DNA from: Flavobacterium sp. MC2016-06
GTDB taxonomy: Bacteria > Bacteroidota > Bacteroidia > Flavobacteriales > Flavobacteriaceae
Direction: 5' to 3'
NCBI RefSeq assembly: GCF_009711165.2
Contig: NZ_WMID02000029.1
Span: 11,810-75,809, forward strand
DNA length: 64,000 nt
The position numbers and the translations under genes were made by a program. The notes beneath the pieces were generated by a model that saw only the letters and a program-made list of their open reading frames with translations, was not told the origin of the DNA and searched no databases. Of the stretch, positions 43,975 to 52,433 are shown in pieces; position 1 is the stretch's first letter; each line of letters begins with the position of its first letter.

Positions 43975-44093
43975 TTGTCGAATAAGATTTAAAGGTTAAA
44001 ATGAAAATGAACTCATTTCATAATTTAAATCAAAACGACTGGTAAGTGCTGTAAAATATAGGATTTTGTAAATTAAGGAAAGTGTTGAAATGT

Positions 44094-44118
44094 AAAAAGC
44101 ACCTCTTTGAGGTGCTTT
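44094..44118 (-). terminator. terminator of tRNA-Ser copy 2
   Basis: On the minus strand AAAGCACCTC (44118-44109), AAA loop, GAGGTGCTTT (44105-44096), then T's. It begins 4 bp past the tRNA 3' end. Confidence 0.9.
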
Positions 44119-44121
44119 CCG

Positions 44122-44206
44122 CGGAGAAAGAGGGATTCGAACCCCCGGACCTGTTACAGTCAACAGTTTTCAAGACTGCCGCATTCGACCGCTCTGCCAT
44201 TTCTCC
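44122..44206 (-). tRNA. tRNA-Ser(UGA), copy 2
   Basis: An 85-nt serine tRNA with acceptor GGAGAAA/TTTCTCC, discriminator G, anticodon TGA in loop CTTGAAA, a long variable arm and GGTTCGAATCC in the T-arm. It is the same as copy 1 except for one acceptor pair changed on both sides. Similar sequence continues upstream into the promoter (TTGCACTCGC here, TTGCACCCGC there), so the duplicated unit is larger than the tRNA itself. Confidence 0.97.
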
Positions 44207-44238
44207 AGTATGTCGCTATCATTTTGTGATTGCGAGTG

Positions 44239-44246
44239 CAAATATA
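44239..44246 (-). promoter_or_regulatory. -7 box of tRNA-Ser copy 2
   Basis: On the minus strand TATATTTG, a full match to TAnnTTTG, 32 bp before the tRNA. The same spacing is found in copy 1. Confidence 0.65.
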
Positions 44247-44346
44247 CAGCGCTTTTCCGATTATAAAAACTTTTTCAACGTTTTTTTTAAGTTAATTTTC
44301 AAGTGTCTAATTATCAGATTTCTGAGAATTGCTTTTTTTGAAAAAT

Positions 44347-44745
44347 TTACTCCAAATCGTCTAAAATAGGCATTGGTTTCTTGTTTTCATCCACTGCAAC
44401 AAATGAAAATGTTCCTGAAACTACCGTTTCGCGAAGCTCAGAATACATTTGTTCCATAAAAATATCAACGTGAATTTTACAACTAGTTCTTCCAACATTT
44501 ACAACTTTAGCTACTAATTCGATTAAAGTACCGGCCGGAATTGCTTTTTTAAAGTCAATTTGACCTGTAGATATCGTTACAACTTTTTTTCGACTGAATC
44601 GTGTAGCACAAATAAAAGCAACTTCATCCATGAGATGAAGTGCAGTTCCTCCAAATAAAGTGTCATAATGGTTTGTTGTACTAGGAAAAACCGCTTTAAA
44701 AATATGTGTCTCAGATTTTAAAATTCTTTCTTCTAATGTTCCCAT
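44347..44745 (-). CDS. acyl-CoA thioesterase (YciA/hot-dog family)
   Basis: A 132-aa hot-dog fold thioesterase that hydrolyses acyl-CoA. The signature NHYDTLFGGTALHLMDEVAF contains the family GG-x-x-x-x-MD pattern with catalytic Asp; TGQIDFKKAIPAGTLIELVA and VGRTSCKIHV follow as in YciA/BACH-type enzymes. It is the last gene of the minus-strand run that starts at tpx, 6 bp behind ribBA. Chain-length preference cannot be read from the sequence. Confidence 0.9.
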   Translation of the reverse strand: MGTLEERILKSETHIFKAVFPSTTNHYDTLFGGTALHLMDEVAFICATRFSRKKVVTISTGQIDFKKAIPAGTLIELVAKVVNVGRTSCKIHVDIFMEQMYSELRETVVSGTFSFVAVDENKKPMPILDDLE

Positions 44746-44751
44746 ATTAGT

Positions 44752-45885
44752 TTAGTAGCTTACGTATTCAGTGATTTCAAGTCCGTATCCAATCATTCCA
44801 ACACGTTTAGTTTGTTCAGTGTTTGATACTAGTCTAATTTTAGAAATATCAATATCATGTAGAATTTGAGCTCCAATTCCGTAATCTTTACTGTCGATAA
44901 TAACCTTAGGAGCTTTTAAAGTTCCATTAGATTGTAAATTTTTAAGTTCAGAAATTCTATTTAAAAGATTTACAGCAGTCATATCTTGATTAATAAAGAT
45001 AACAGCACCTTTTCCGTTTTCATTTATTACTTTAAACATATCATCTAACTGCTGTTCTGCATTGTTAGTCAAAGTGCCTAATAAATCATTATTTACTTGA
45101 GAAGAATGGATTCTAGTCAAGATTGGTTCGCCAAGATTCCAAGTTCCTTTAGTTAAAGCAATATGTATTTGTTTGTTTGTTGTTTGCTCGTAAGCTCTTA
45201 GTCTAAAAGTTCCAAAACGAGTTTCGATATCAAAATCTTCTTTTTTGACAATCAAACTATCGTGTTGCATTCTGTAAGCAACAAGATCTTCAATTGAAAC
45301 TAATTTCAAATCAAATTTCTTTGCTACTTTTATCAATTGTGGCAAACGCGCCATTGTTCCATCTTCGTTTAAAATCTCACAAATAACTCCGGCAGATTTA
45401 AAACCTGCTAATCTAGCAAAATCAATAGCAGCTTCAGTATGGCCAGTTCTTCTTAAAACACCACCTTGTTTGGCAACTAATGGAAAAATATGTCCAGGGC
45501 GAGCTAATTCATGTGGTTTTGTATTTGCGTCAACTAAAGCTTGTACCGTTTTAGATCTATCTGCTGCAGAGATTCCAGTAGTAACTCCATTACCTTTTAA
45601 ATCTACAGAAACAGTAAAAGCTGTTTCCATATGATCTGTATTGTTAGTAACCATAGCGCGCAAATCAAGTTCTTTGCAACGGCTTTCTGTAAGTGGTGTA
45701 CAGATTAACCCGCGTCCATGTGTAGCCATAAAGTTGATCATTTCTGGTGTTACTTTTTCGGCAGCAGCCAAAAAATCGCCTTCATTTTCACGATCTTCAT
45801 CATCGACTACAATGATTACTCTACCTTGACGAATATCTTCTATAGCTTCTTCAATGGTATTCAGTTGTATTTTTGTTGTTGACAT
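44752..45885 (-). CDS. ribBA: RibBA: DHBP synthase with a degenerate GTP cyclohydrolase II domain
   Basis: A 377-aa riboflavin-pathway protein. The N-terminal half (1-205) is a normal RibB, making 3,4-dihydroxy-2-butanone 4-phosphate: [26 protein letters not shown] and [16 protein letters not shown] are all intact. The C-terminal half has the RibA fold, but where active RibA has the three zinc cysteines in SEC...LRCDCG this protein reads [24 protein letters not shown], with none. GTP cyclohydrolase activity is therefore unlikely and a separate RibA should exist elsewhere in the genome. It stands between lptF/G and the thioesterase in one run. Confidence 0.93.
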   Translation of the reverse strand: MSTTKIQLNTIEEAIEDIRQGRVIIVVDDEDRENEGDFLAAAEKVTPEMINFMATHGRGLICTPLTESRCKELDLRAMVTNNTDHMETAFTVSVDLKGNGVTTGISAADRSKTVQALVDANTKPHELARPGHIFPLVAKQGGVLRRTGHTEAAIDFARLAGFKSAGVICEILNEDGTMARLPQLIKVAKKFDLKLVSIEDLVAYRMQHDSLIVKKEDFDIETRFGTFRLRAYEQTTNKQIHIALTKGTWNLGEPILTRIHSSQVNNDLLGTLTNNAEQQLDDMFKVINENGKGAVIFINQDMTAVNLLNRISELKNLQSNGTLKAPKVIIDSKDYGIGAQILHDIDISKIRLVSNTEQTKRVGMIGYGLEITEYVSY

Positions 45886-45887
45886 AG

Positions 45888-47348
45888 TTATTGTTTGTTT
45901 TGAACAGGGAAAAACCGTTCGGAAATTTTTTGAAATAGTTGTGATATTGGGGTCGTAATTGCATCAAAGTTGATTAATCCGTTATCGTTAGTTGCACGAT
46001 ACGTAAGTAGTACAGCTAGTGGAAGCAATATGAAAGAAGACATCCACGATCCCATAAAAGGAGTCATTCCGCCTTCTTGAGATAACCTTTTTCCAAAAGT
46101 ATTGATGAAATGAAAAGTAATGAAAATTAAAACAGCAAAAACAATTGGCAAACCAAGTCCGCCTTTTCGAATAATAGCGCCAAGTGGAGCGCCAATAAAA
46201 AACATCAAAAAGCAAGCAAATGCGATAACAAATTTTTCGTAAAGTGCACTTAAATGTTTGTTGATTTCTCGCTGTTTGTCTTTAAGGTCTTTTTGAGTAG
46301 CATCTATAGAGTAAATGTTACTAGTAACATTACTGCTTGCCATTCTTAAAATATCAGCTTTTTGTTTATTAGTGTATAAGGATAAAAGATTATTAGGTAA
46401 TGTTTTTTTCTTTTTATCCTTTTCTGATTGTACAGCAATTGAAGGCTTTTTAATTCCAACACGTTGATTTATATTCTCTGAAAAAGAGATTATTTCGTTG
46501 TCAAGATTTTTATTTAGTGAATCTAAAGTATATCGAAGTTCGTTTACATTCAGCATCGCATTTGTGCCGTTTATATTTTCTTTACTGTCATCAACTTTAT
46601 TTAATTCAGATAAATCAATATTAATGATATGCTTTTTAAAAGCTCCTTTTATAAAAGGGAGTTTAGCGCGGTCTTCGTATTTTTTTGGTGTAACATCTTG
46701 GTAGTAATAACCATCGTTTAAAACTAGTTTTAAAATGCTGGAATTTTCGTTACTAATTAATTTTCCATCCTTTGCTTTAATAACAGTTTTGTTTTCTCCG
46801 CTGTTATTTGCTTTTTCGTGAATGGTAACTCCGGTTAATATGTTTCCGTTTTCACCAGATTTTTTATTGACTTTAATGTTGTAAAAACCGACATCATTAA
46901 ACTGGCCCTCGGCAATTGCCATGGCTGGTTTAGCTTGAGCAATATTCTTTCTAAAATTTACAAACTTGTATTCGGCATACGGAATTACATTATTGGCAAA
47001 CCAAAATGCAACGATACTTAAAACAAATATAAAGACAATAAGAACTCTCATCGCTCTTTGAAGCGATATTCCAGAGGATTTCATTGCTGCGAATTCATAG
47101 TTTTCGGCTAAATTTCCAAAAGTCATAATGGATGCTAGTAAAACCGATAACGGTAAAACCAGTGGAATGATTCTTGGCATTGAGAAAAGCAGGAATTTTA
47201 CAACCAGCATAAGATCTAAATCTTTACCAGCAAGTTCTGAAATAAACAGCCATACTGTTTGTAGTATGAATATAAAAAAAAGGATTACAAATACCGTAGT
47301 AAATGTAATCAGAAATGTTTTTAGTAAGTATTTGTCTAAAATTTTCAA
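45888..47348 (-). CDS. LptF/LptG-family lipopolysaccharide export permease
   Basis: A 486-aa inner-membrane permease (YjgP/YjgQ family) of the LPS transport ABC complex. There are three helices at the N-terminus (FLITFTTVFVILFFIFILQTV; VLPLSVLLASIMTF; VLIVFIFVLSIVAFWF), a long periplasmic domain (about 120-385) and three more helices at the C-terminus (FVIAFACFLMFFIGAPLGAI; GLPIVFAVLIFITFHF; SSFILLPLAVLLTY). The start is most likely a TTG at 47348: the family-typical MKILDKYLLKTFL begins there, an ATG is lacking until well inside the gene, and a stop lies just upstream in frame. lolA ends 8 bp before. Whether it is the F or G partner cannot be told. Confidence 0.9.
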   Translation of the reverse strand: MKILDKYLLKTFLITFTTVFVILFFIFILQTVWLFISELAGKDLDLMLVVKFLLFSMPRIIPLVLPLSVLLASIMTFGNLAENYEFAAMKSSGISLQRAMRVLIVFIFVLSIVAFWFANNVIPYAEYKFVNFRKNIAQAKPAMAIAEGQFNDVGFYNIKVNKKSGENGNILTGVTIHEKANNSGENKTVIKAKDGKLISNENSSILKLVLNDGYYYQDVTPKKYEDRAKLPFIKGAFKKHIINIDLSELNKVDDSKENINGTNAMLNVNELRYTLDSLNKNLDNEIISFSENINQRVGIKKPSIAVQSEKDKKKKTLPNNLLSLYTNKQKADILRMASSNVTSNIYSIDATQKDLKDKQREINKHLSALYEKFVIAFACFLMFFIGAPLGAIIRKGGLGLPIVFAVLIFITFHFINTFGKRLSQEGGMTPFMGSWMSSFILLPLAVLLTYRATNDNGLINFDAITTPISQLFQKISERFFPVQNKQ

Positions 47349-47356
47349 CCTTGTAA

Positions 47357-48049
47357 TTAATCTAATTTATTGATGTAGTACTTTGGATATTTGCTCGCTA
47401 CAAATGTAAATTGATTTTTTGATAAAGGCTGGTTGGTTTTAAAAGAATTAACGGTTAAAGTTGTTTTTGTTCCGTTTTTTCCAGTTTCAATCAAATTATA
47501 GATGTGTTTAGTCTGAACGTCAATGCCTAAAAGAATCTCTTTTCGTTGATCTTTTCCGCTTGTCGGCACTAATTTGATGTATTGAATTTTTCTTCCTTTT
47601 ACATTTTGAACAATATCCATTGTGTATTTATAACCAGAATTAAAGAAAGTAAGCATCTTAGAAGGAGTGATTGCAGTATCGTCTTTTTCGTTTACTTTAG
47701 ATACAGTAACTTCTTCGTCTTCAGGAACAATAGTGTATGTTTTTTGACCGTCAAAAATTTTAGTAACACCCATAAAATTCAATACATATTGATTGCCTTT
47801 CATCGTTACATTTCCTTTACTGTCTTGGTTGATGTTTTCTTTAGTGTTGTTTAAAGAATATTTAAAATCGATAACAATGTTATCGTAGCTTTTTATTTTT
47901 GAAGTTACTTCGTTCAATAAATCCTTAGCTTTTTTATCCTGGGCCTGAATAGAAGTGAAGCTCAAAAGCATTAAAAATGCCATTTGAAAACACTTTTTAG
48001 TCGTGTTAGTGATAGAATTGTTTTTGATTTCCTGAATTTTCGTTTTCAT
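47357..48049 (-). CDS. lolA: outer-membrane lipoprotein carrier LolA-like protein
   Basis: A 230-aa periplasmic chaperone that carries lipoproteins to the outer membrane. I chose the ATG at 48049; the longer frame begins inside ftsK. After a signal region (CFQMAFLMLLSFTSIQAQ) comes the LolA pattern: KAKDLLNEVTSKIKSYDNIVIDFKYSL, GNVTMKGNQYVLNFMGVTKIFDGQKTYT in segments, and a C-terminal TTLTVNSFKTNQPLSKNQFTF. It lies between ftsK (7 bp upstream) and lptF/G (8 bp downstream), a frequent Bacteroidota order tying DNA translocation to envelope assembly genes. Confidence 0.9.
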   Translation of the reverse strand: MKTKIQEIKNNSITNTTKKCFQMAFLMLLSFTSIQAQDKKAKDLLNEVTSKIKSYDNIVIDFKYSLNNTKENINQDSKGNVTMKGNQYVLNFMGVTKIFDGQKTYTIVPEDEEVTVSKVNEKDDTAITPSKMLTFFNSGYKYTMDIVQNVKGRKIQYIKLVPTSGKDQRKEILLGIDVQTKHIYNLIETGKNGTKTTLTVNSFKTNQPLSKNQFTFVASKYPKYYINKLD

Positions 48050-48056
48050 GATTGGG

Positions 48057-50507
48057 TTAATTTTGTTCATTATTAAAAAATTGATCAAGAGCACTTAAAT
48101 CTGAGATGTTTACACTTCTGGCTTTACTGCCTTCAAATGGTCCAACAATTCCAGCGGCTTCCAACTGATCGATCAAACGACCGGCTCTGTTGTATCCTAA
48201 TTTTAATTTTCTTTGTAATAAAGAAGCAGAACCTTGTTGTGCATTTACAATAATCTCCGCGGCCTCTCTAAATAAAGTGTCTCTGTCGGAAATATCCACA
48301 TCAAGATTGATGCCACTTTCTTCCCCAACAAACTCAGGAAGTAAATAAGCTGTAGCATATGCTTTTTGCCCACCTATAAAATCAGTAATTTTTTCTACCT
48401 CTGGTGTATCGATAAAAGCGCACTGTACACGCACGACATCATTTCCGTTAGTGTACAATAAATCCCCGCGTCCAATTAATTGATCAGCACCTTGCGTATC
48501 TAAAATAGTTCTAGAGTCAATTTTTGAAGTTACTCTAAAAGCAATTCTAGCAGGGAAATTGGCTTTAATTAAACCGGTAATAACGTTTACAGAAGGTCTT
48601 TGTGTAGCAATAATCAAGTGAATACCAATGGCACGCGCTAATTGAGCCAGACGCGCAATCGGAATTTCAACTTCTTTACCAGCAGTCATAATCAAATCGG
48701 CAAACTCATCGACAACTAAAACGATATAAGGTAAAAAACGATGTCCAGCTTCTGGATTTAGTTTTCTGGCTTTAAATTTATCGTTGTATTCTTTAATATT
48801 ACGAACCATAGCATCTTTCAATAACGAATAACGATTATCCATTTCAACACAAAGTGAGTTTAGAGTATTGACTACTTTTGCATTGTCTGTAATAATAGCA
48901 TCTTCGGTATCTGGAAGTTTGGCTAAATAATGTCTTTCTATTTTGTTGAATAATGTAAGTTCTACTTTCTTTGGATCTACCAAAACAAATTTTACTTCGG
49001 CAGGGTGTTTTTTGTATAAAAGTGAAGTTAATACCGCATTTAATCCAACAGACTTTCCTTGTCCAGTTGCTCCAGCCATCAATAAGTGAGGCATTTTGGC
49101 TAAATCAACAACAAAAGTTTCATTAGAGATGGTTTTACCTAAAGCAATTGGCAGTTCCATTTCAGCTTCCTGAAATTTAGCAGAACCAATTACGCTTTTC
49201 ATAGAAACCATAGTTGGGTTTTTGTTCGGAACCTCAATACCGATGGTTCCTTTTCCTGGAATTGGCGCAATAATACGAATTCCTAATGCTGAAAGGGATA
49301 AAGCAATATCATCTTCTAAACTCTTAATTTTAGAAATTCTAATTCCTGCTTCTGGTACAATTTCGTATAAAGTTACCGATGGACCAACGGTTGCTTTTAT
49401 TTGTGCAATTTCAATTTTGTAGTTACGAAGTGTATCTACAATCTTGTTTTTGTTTTCTTCTAATTCTTCTTGATTAATCGTAATTCCTCCAGTCGAATAT
49501 TCTTTTAATAAATCGATGGTTGGGAATTTGTAATTTGATAAATCTAAAGTTGGGTCAAATAAACCGAAATCGGCAACAAGACGTGACGCTAAATTTTCTT
49601 CAATAATATCTTCTTCTGGAGCCTGCTCGATTACAAACTCTTCTGTGTGTACAGGAGCTTGCGAAGTAGGATGAATCTCCATTTGCATTGGTTTTAAAAC
49701 CGGATCCAGATTAATTTCAGAAGAATTATTAATGGTTGGTTTTAAAGCTTCTTTGTTGATTTCGAATTTTGTGTCAACCGTTTTTAGATGAATATTGTCT
49801 AACTCTTCGTCAACTTCCTCAACTGCAAATTCTTCTAAATTATAAGCGCTTTCTGTTTGAGGTACAGGTTTTATTGAATCAAGTTCTGATTTGAATTCTT
49901 TTTTAGTTGAATCAAAATAAGACTGAATTTTCTCTGGTGATAATTTGATTTTGAAAATTAAATAGACAATTAATCCAAAAAGCAGTGTAAGCAGAGTTCC
50001 TGTTTTTCCTATATAATCCTGTAGAAATAAATTAAGTTCATAGCCAATAGTTCCGCCTAGTTCTGGTGCAGATGTGGCAAAGAATCCAAATAAAATAGAA
50101 ACAATAATAATGGCAAATAAATCCCAGAACCAGATGTTTTTTAATTTACCTGTCGAAAGTTCTAAGGCTAAAAACATTCCTGTAAGGAAAAATAAACGAA
50201 CAAAGACAAAAGAGGCAAGTCCGAAACCTTTATATACAATTAAATCGGCAAGAAAAGCTCCAAATTTTCCAAGCCAGTTTTCTACTACTTCTGTGCGGTC
50301 TCCAAGCTGACTTACTGCACTTTGATCAAACTGCCATTGTCCGTTGACATAAAAAGAAATAAATGCAACTAATAATGCTACGGAAAAGAGTACCAAAAGG
50401 CATCCCAAAACAAATTTTTGTTGTTTGGTTATTTTCCAAGATTTTTTAGTCTCAGTTTTTGAATCGTTTTTTTTGTCTGAAGTTTCTTTTTTGGTTGTTT
50501 TTGCCAT
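48057..50507 (-). CDS. ftsK: DNA translocase FtsK/SpoIIIE
   Basis: An 816-aa septal DNA pump for chromosome segregation. The N-terminus is basic, then four to five membrane helices (about 25-190). A modest acidic linker (about 200-330) leads to the motor: Walker A GATGQGKSVGLNAVL, Walker B VLVVDEFADLIM, and ATQRPSVNVITGLIKANFP. The C-terminal winged-helix gamma domain (about 745-805, SASLLQRKLKLGYNRAGRLID) recognises orientation sequences. The length is typical of flavobacterial FtsK. Confidence 0.96.
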   Translation of the reverse strand: MAKTTKKETSDKKNDSKTETKKSWKITKQQKFVLGCLLVLFSVALLVAFISFYVNGQWQFDQSAVSQLGDRTEVVENWLGKFGAFLADLIVYKGFGLASFVFVRLFFLTGMFLALELSTGKLKNIWFWDLFAIIIVSILFGFFATSAPELGGTIGYELNLFLQDYIGKTGTLLTLLFGLIVYLIFKIKLSPEKIQSYFDSTKKEFKSELDSIKPVPQTESAYNLEEFAVEEVDEELDNIHLKTVDTKFEINKEALKPTINNSSEINLDPVLKPMQMEIHPTSQAPVHTEEFVIEQAPEEDIIEENLASRLVADFGLFDPTLDLSNYKFPTIDLLKEYSTGGITINQEELEENKNKIVDTLRNYKIEIAQIKATVGPSVTLYEIVPEAGIRISKIKSLEDDIALSLSALGIRIIAPIPGKGTIGIEVPNKNPTMVSMKSVIGSAKFQEAEMELPIALGKTISNETFVVDLAKMPHLLMAGATGQGKSVGLNAVLTSLLYKKHPAEVKFVLVDPKKVELTLFNKIERHYLAKLPDTEDAIITDNAKVVNTLNSLCVEMDNRYSLLKDAMVRNIKEYNDKFKARKLNPEAGHRFLPYIVLVVDEFADLIMTAGKEVEIPIARLAQLARAIGIHLIIATQRPSVNVITGLIKANFPARIAFRVTSKIDSRTILDTQGADQLIGRGDLLYTNGNDVVRVQCAFIDTPEVEKITDFIGGQKAYATAYLLPEFVGEESGINLDVDISDRDTLFREAAEIIVNAQQGSASLLQRKLKLGYNRAGRLIDQLEAAGIVGPFEGSKARSVNISDLSALDQFFNNEQN

Positions 50508-50525
50508 TCTTGCGTTTACTGTTGC

Positions 50526-50900
50526 CTATATAAATTTGGGGATATAAATAATCAAGCCTATAGCTATTGCGGTCATTGCTGCAAAAAATACTGCACCAGC
50601 TGCAATATCTTTAATAAATCCAATTCTTTCGTGGTAATTAGGATGAATAAAATCGGCTACTTTTTCTACAGCTGTATTCAAACCTTCAATGCTTAGTACA
50701 AGACCAATTGCAAAGATTTGAAAAAGCCATTCTTCATGAGAAATATGAAAATAAAAACCAGCGATAGTCATTATTATTCCTAACGAAAATTGCACCATAA
50801 CACTGTGTTCGGTACTTATTAATTTTACAGCACCCTTAAAAGCGTATGATACGCTTTTAAGTCTGCCTTTAACAAAAGTATTGTCTTTTTGGAATTCCAT
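50526..50900 (-). CDS. diacylglycerol kinase family protein (DgkA type)
   Basis: A 124-aa integral membrane kinase with three helices (about 32-50, 55-78, 97-120). The DgkA/undecaprenol kinase motif EGLNTAVEKVADF with the catalytic Glu and Asn is present, and ERIGFIKDIAAGAVFFAA matches the conserved KDxAAGAVL region. It either recycles diacylglycerol from envelope lipid turnover or phosphorylates undecaprenol; the gram-negative context favours the former, but both occur in the family. It stands between tpx and ftsK in the same run. Confidence 0.9.
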   Translation of the reverse strand: MEFQKDNTFVKGRLKSVSYAFKGAVKLISTEHSVMVQFSLGIIMTIAGFYFHISHEEWLFQIFAIGLVLSIEGLNTAVEKVADFIHPNYHERIGFIKDIAAGAVFFAAMTAIAIGLIIYIPKFI

Positions 50901-50908
50901 TTTTTATT

Positions 50909-51406
50909 TTATAATGCTGCTAAAGCTGCGTCGTAATTTGGTTCATTTGCAATTTCAGCAACTTGTTCTGTATGTGTAATTGTTCCGTTAGCATCTACAA
51001 CAATAATTGCTCTTGAGTGTAAACCAGCTAAAGGTCCGTCAACGATTTCTAATCCGTTTGTTTTACCAAAATCACCTGCCTGAAAATCAGAAAGATTTAC
51101 TACATTTTCTAATCCTTCAGCACCGCAAAAACGTTTTTGAGCAAAAGGTAAATCTCTAGAAATACATAAAACAGTTGTGTTTTCTAAAGTACTTGCTGTA
51201 GCATTAAATTTTCTAACTGAAGTTGCGCAAGTTCCTGTATCGATACTTGGGAAAATATTTAAAACTAATTTTTTACCAGCAAAATTGCTTAATGATGCTA
51301 CTGATAAATCGTTTTGAATTAATTTGAAATCAGCTAATTGTGAACCAACTGCTGGTAAATTTCCTGAAGTATGAATCGGATTTCCTCCTAATGTAATTGA
51401 AGCCAT
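50909..51406 (-). CDS. tpx: thiol peroxidase Tpx (atypical 2-Cys peroxiredoxin)
   Basis: A 165-aa peroxidase. The peroxidatic Cys60 is in [17 protein letters not shown] and the resolving Cys94 in [11 protein letters not shown], the exact spacing of E. coli-type Tpx. It reduces hydrogen peroxide and alkyl peroxides with thioredoxin. It is the first gene of the run toward ftsK. A TACTTTTG box (51432-51439, minus) gives a good promoter. Confidence 0.96.
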   Translation of the reverse strand: MASITLGGNPIHTSGNLPAVGSQLADFKLIQNDLSVASLSNFAGKKLVLNIFPSIDTGTCATSVRKFNATASTLENTTVLCISRDLPFAQKRFCGAEGLENVVNLSDFQAGDFGKTNGLEIVDGPLAGLHSRAIIVVDANGTITHTEQVAEIANEPNYDAALAAL

Positions 51407-51431
51407 GTTTTTTGATTAAATTTATGAGGTT

Positions 51432-51439
51432 CAAAAGTA
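51432..51439 (-). promoter_or_regulatory. -7 box of the tpx run
   Basis: On the minus strand TACTTTTG, a full match to TAnnTTTG, 25 bp before the tpx ATG. The same octamer is used at ahpC (53576-53583). Confidence 0.6.
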
Positions 51440-51621
51440 AGGATTAATATTTGAATCTAAAAGTATTTGTTGTTGCTAATGGTAACAATTAGGTGAGTCT
51501 TAAGATAAATTATTAAACGTCAATTTATCTCTTTTTATTGTCAGTCTAAGCCGAGTTGAAGACCTTTTAGAAGATGCTGGCATTTCTATTTGAAGAGGTT
51601 AGTATTTTTACTTTTCTAGCA

Positions 51622-51735
51622 CAATCTTGTCATCCTGAGGAACGAAGGATCTTCACAAGAAACTCTATCAAGTAATTCTCTATTCTTTGTCGAGCTGCTG
51701 GCGGAGATCCTTCGTTCCTCGGGATGACAAGATTG
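51622..51735. repeat. large REP-like inverted repeat (31-bp arms)
   Basis: The arms at 51622-51652 and 51705-51735 are complementary at 30 of 31 positions, with a 52-bp centre. The arm core CATCCTGAGGAACGAAGG is of the kind scattered over many Bacteroidota genomes. It belongs to a 730-bp gene-free stretch (51407-52140) made mostly of repeats; the open frame at 51724-51981 lies across these repeats and is not a gene. Confidence 0.85.
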
Positions 51736-51794
51736 CGTAAAGTATTCATTCTATTTTCTTTTCTCTATATTCTTTCTTCTATTTTATTTTCTTC

Positions 51795-51910
51795 CGCGAG
51801 AGGGATGGGAGCAGGCTACCGAAGTAGCGCGGACAGCCCGACAGCATTAGGAAAAGGGGCGAATAAACGCATGCTAAATTTGCCCCTTTTTCTAATGGTG
51901 GCTCGCCCAG
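51795..51910. repeat. GC-richer structured element
   Basis: A GC-rich patch in AT-rich DNA, beginning CGCGAGAGGGATGGGAG, with a small hairpin CTAC-CGAA-GTAG (51817-51828) and a 15-bp stem ATTAGGAAAAGGGGC (51846-51860) with GCCCCTTTTTCTAAT (51882-51896, one mismatch). It looks like a structured dispersed repeat or small RNA of unknown role. Confidence 0.5.
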
Positions 51911-51984
51911 ATTATTTAAATTTTAGATTTTTGAGTGTAGATTTTAGATTTATAGGCATTGAACTTTTTCAAAGTTTTTAGAGT

Positions 51985-52047
51985 GTCAGTCTGAGCGGAG
52001 TCGAAGACTTTTTACACTGTTGCGTCCTTCGACTTCGCTCAGGATGA
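51985..52047. repeat. imperfect REP-like inverted repeat
   Basis: GTCAGTCTGAGCGGAGTCGA... (51985-52008) and GTCCTTCGACTTCGCTCAGG... (52024-52047) face each other with three mismatches over 24 bp. A third, degenerate single arm of the same type lies at 51540-51568 (GTCAGTCTAAGCCGAGTTGA...). Confidence 0.7.
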
Positions 52048-52140
52048 CAACTTCTGCTGAAAACTAAAAAAAAAGCGCCTCTTATTCAGAAACGCTTTCT
52101 CTAGTCATGTTTTTTTGTTTTTTCTTGAAAAAGAGGTCGA

Positions 52141-52398
52141 TTATTTATCGATTGAACCTAAAACACGTTTCATAAACGCGTTTAAAGCTTCTTTTTTATC
52201 TGTGCCTTGAACTACCATTTTATGTACTTCTAACGCGCCATACATATTTGAAATTAGTTCGCCTATTACGTCTAATTCTTCGTCTTTTAGAGACGGAATT
52301 TCGGTCATGGCTTCAAGAACTTCGATCGTTTCGATGATATAATCTTGATCGTTTTCTTCTATAAACTGCGTTAATTGTTTTATTACGGGTAATTTCAT
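52141..52398 (-). CDS. DUF6952-like small conserved protein
   Basis: An 85-aa acidic, mostly helical protein without signal or membrane helix. I take it for the Bacteroidota family DUF6952 from its size and its place right after a thioredoxin and an AhpC gene, an arrangement I recall as common in flavobacteria; this name needs a search to confirm. Features seen: KLPVIKQLTQFIEENDQDYI, SNMYGALEVHKMV, and ALNAFMKRVLGSIDK. No cysteine is present, so it is not itself a thiol enzyme. It lies 35 bp behind the thioredoxin gene; function unknown. Confidence 0.75.
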   Translation of the reverse strand: MKLPVIKQLTQFIEENDQDYIIETIEVLEAMTEIPSLKDEELDVIGELISNMYGALEVHKMVVQGTDKKEALNAFMKRVLGSIDK

Positions 52399-52433
52399 GT
52401 CTTTGTGTTTATTCGTTTAATTGTATCAACAGA

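Noticed and set aside
44122-44206. The second tRNA-Ser as a simple attachment-site copy left by the integrase
   Set aside because: It is a complete tRNA with its own promoter and terminator, and its one difference from copy 1 is compensatory, so it is a working paralogue; an att duplication would usually cover only the 3' part. The island idea is kept, but not this simple version.
47357-48094. Longer LolA reading frame starting inside ftsK
   Set aside because: The upstream residues lie over the ftsK C-terminus and weaken the signal peptide; the ATG at 48049 fits better.
51724-51981. 85-codon open frame on the plus strand with a signal-like start
   Set aside because: It begins inside the right arm of a REP-like inverted repeat and runs through the GC-rich structured element; the apparent signal peptide is a by-product of T-rich DNA.
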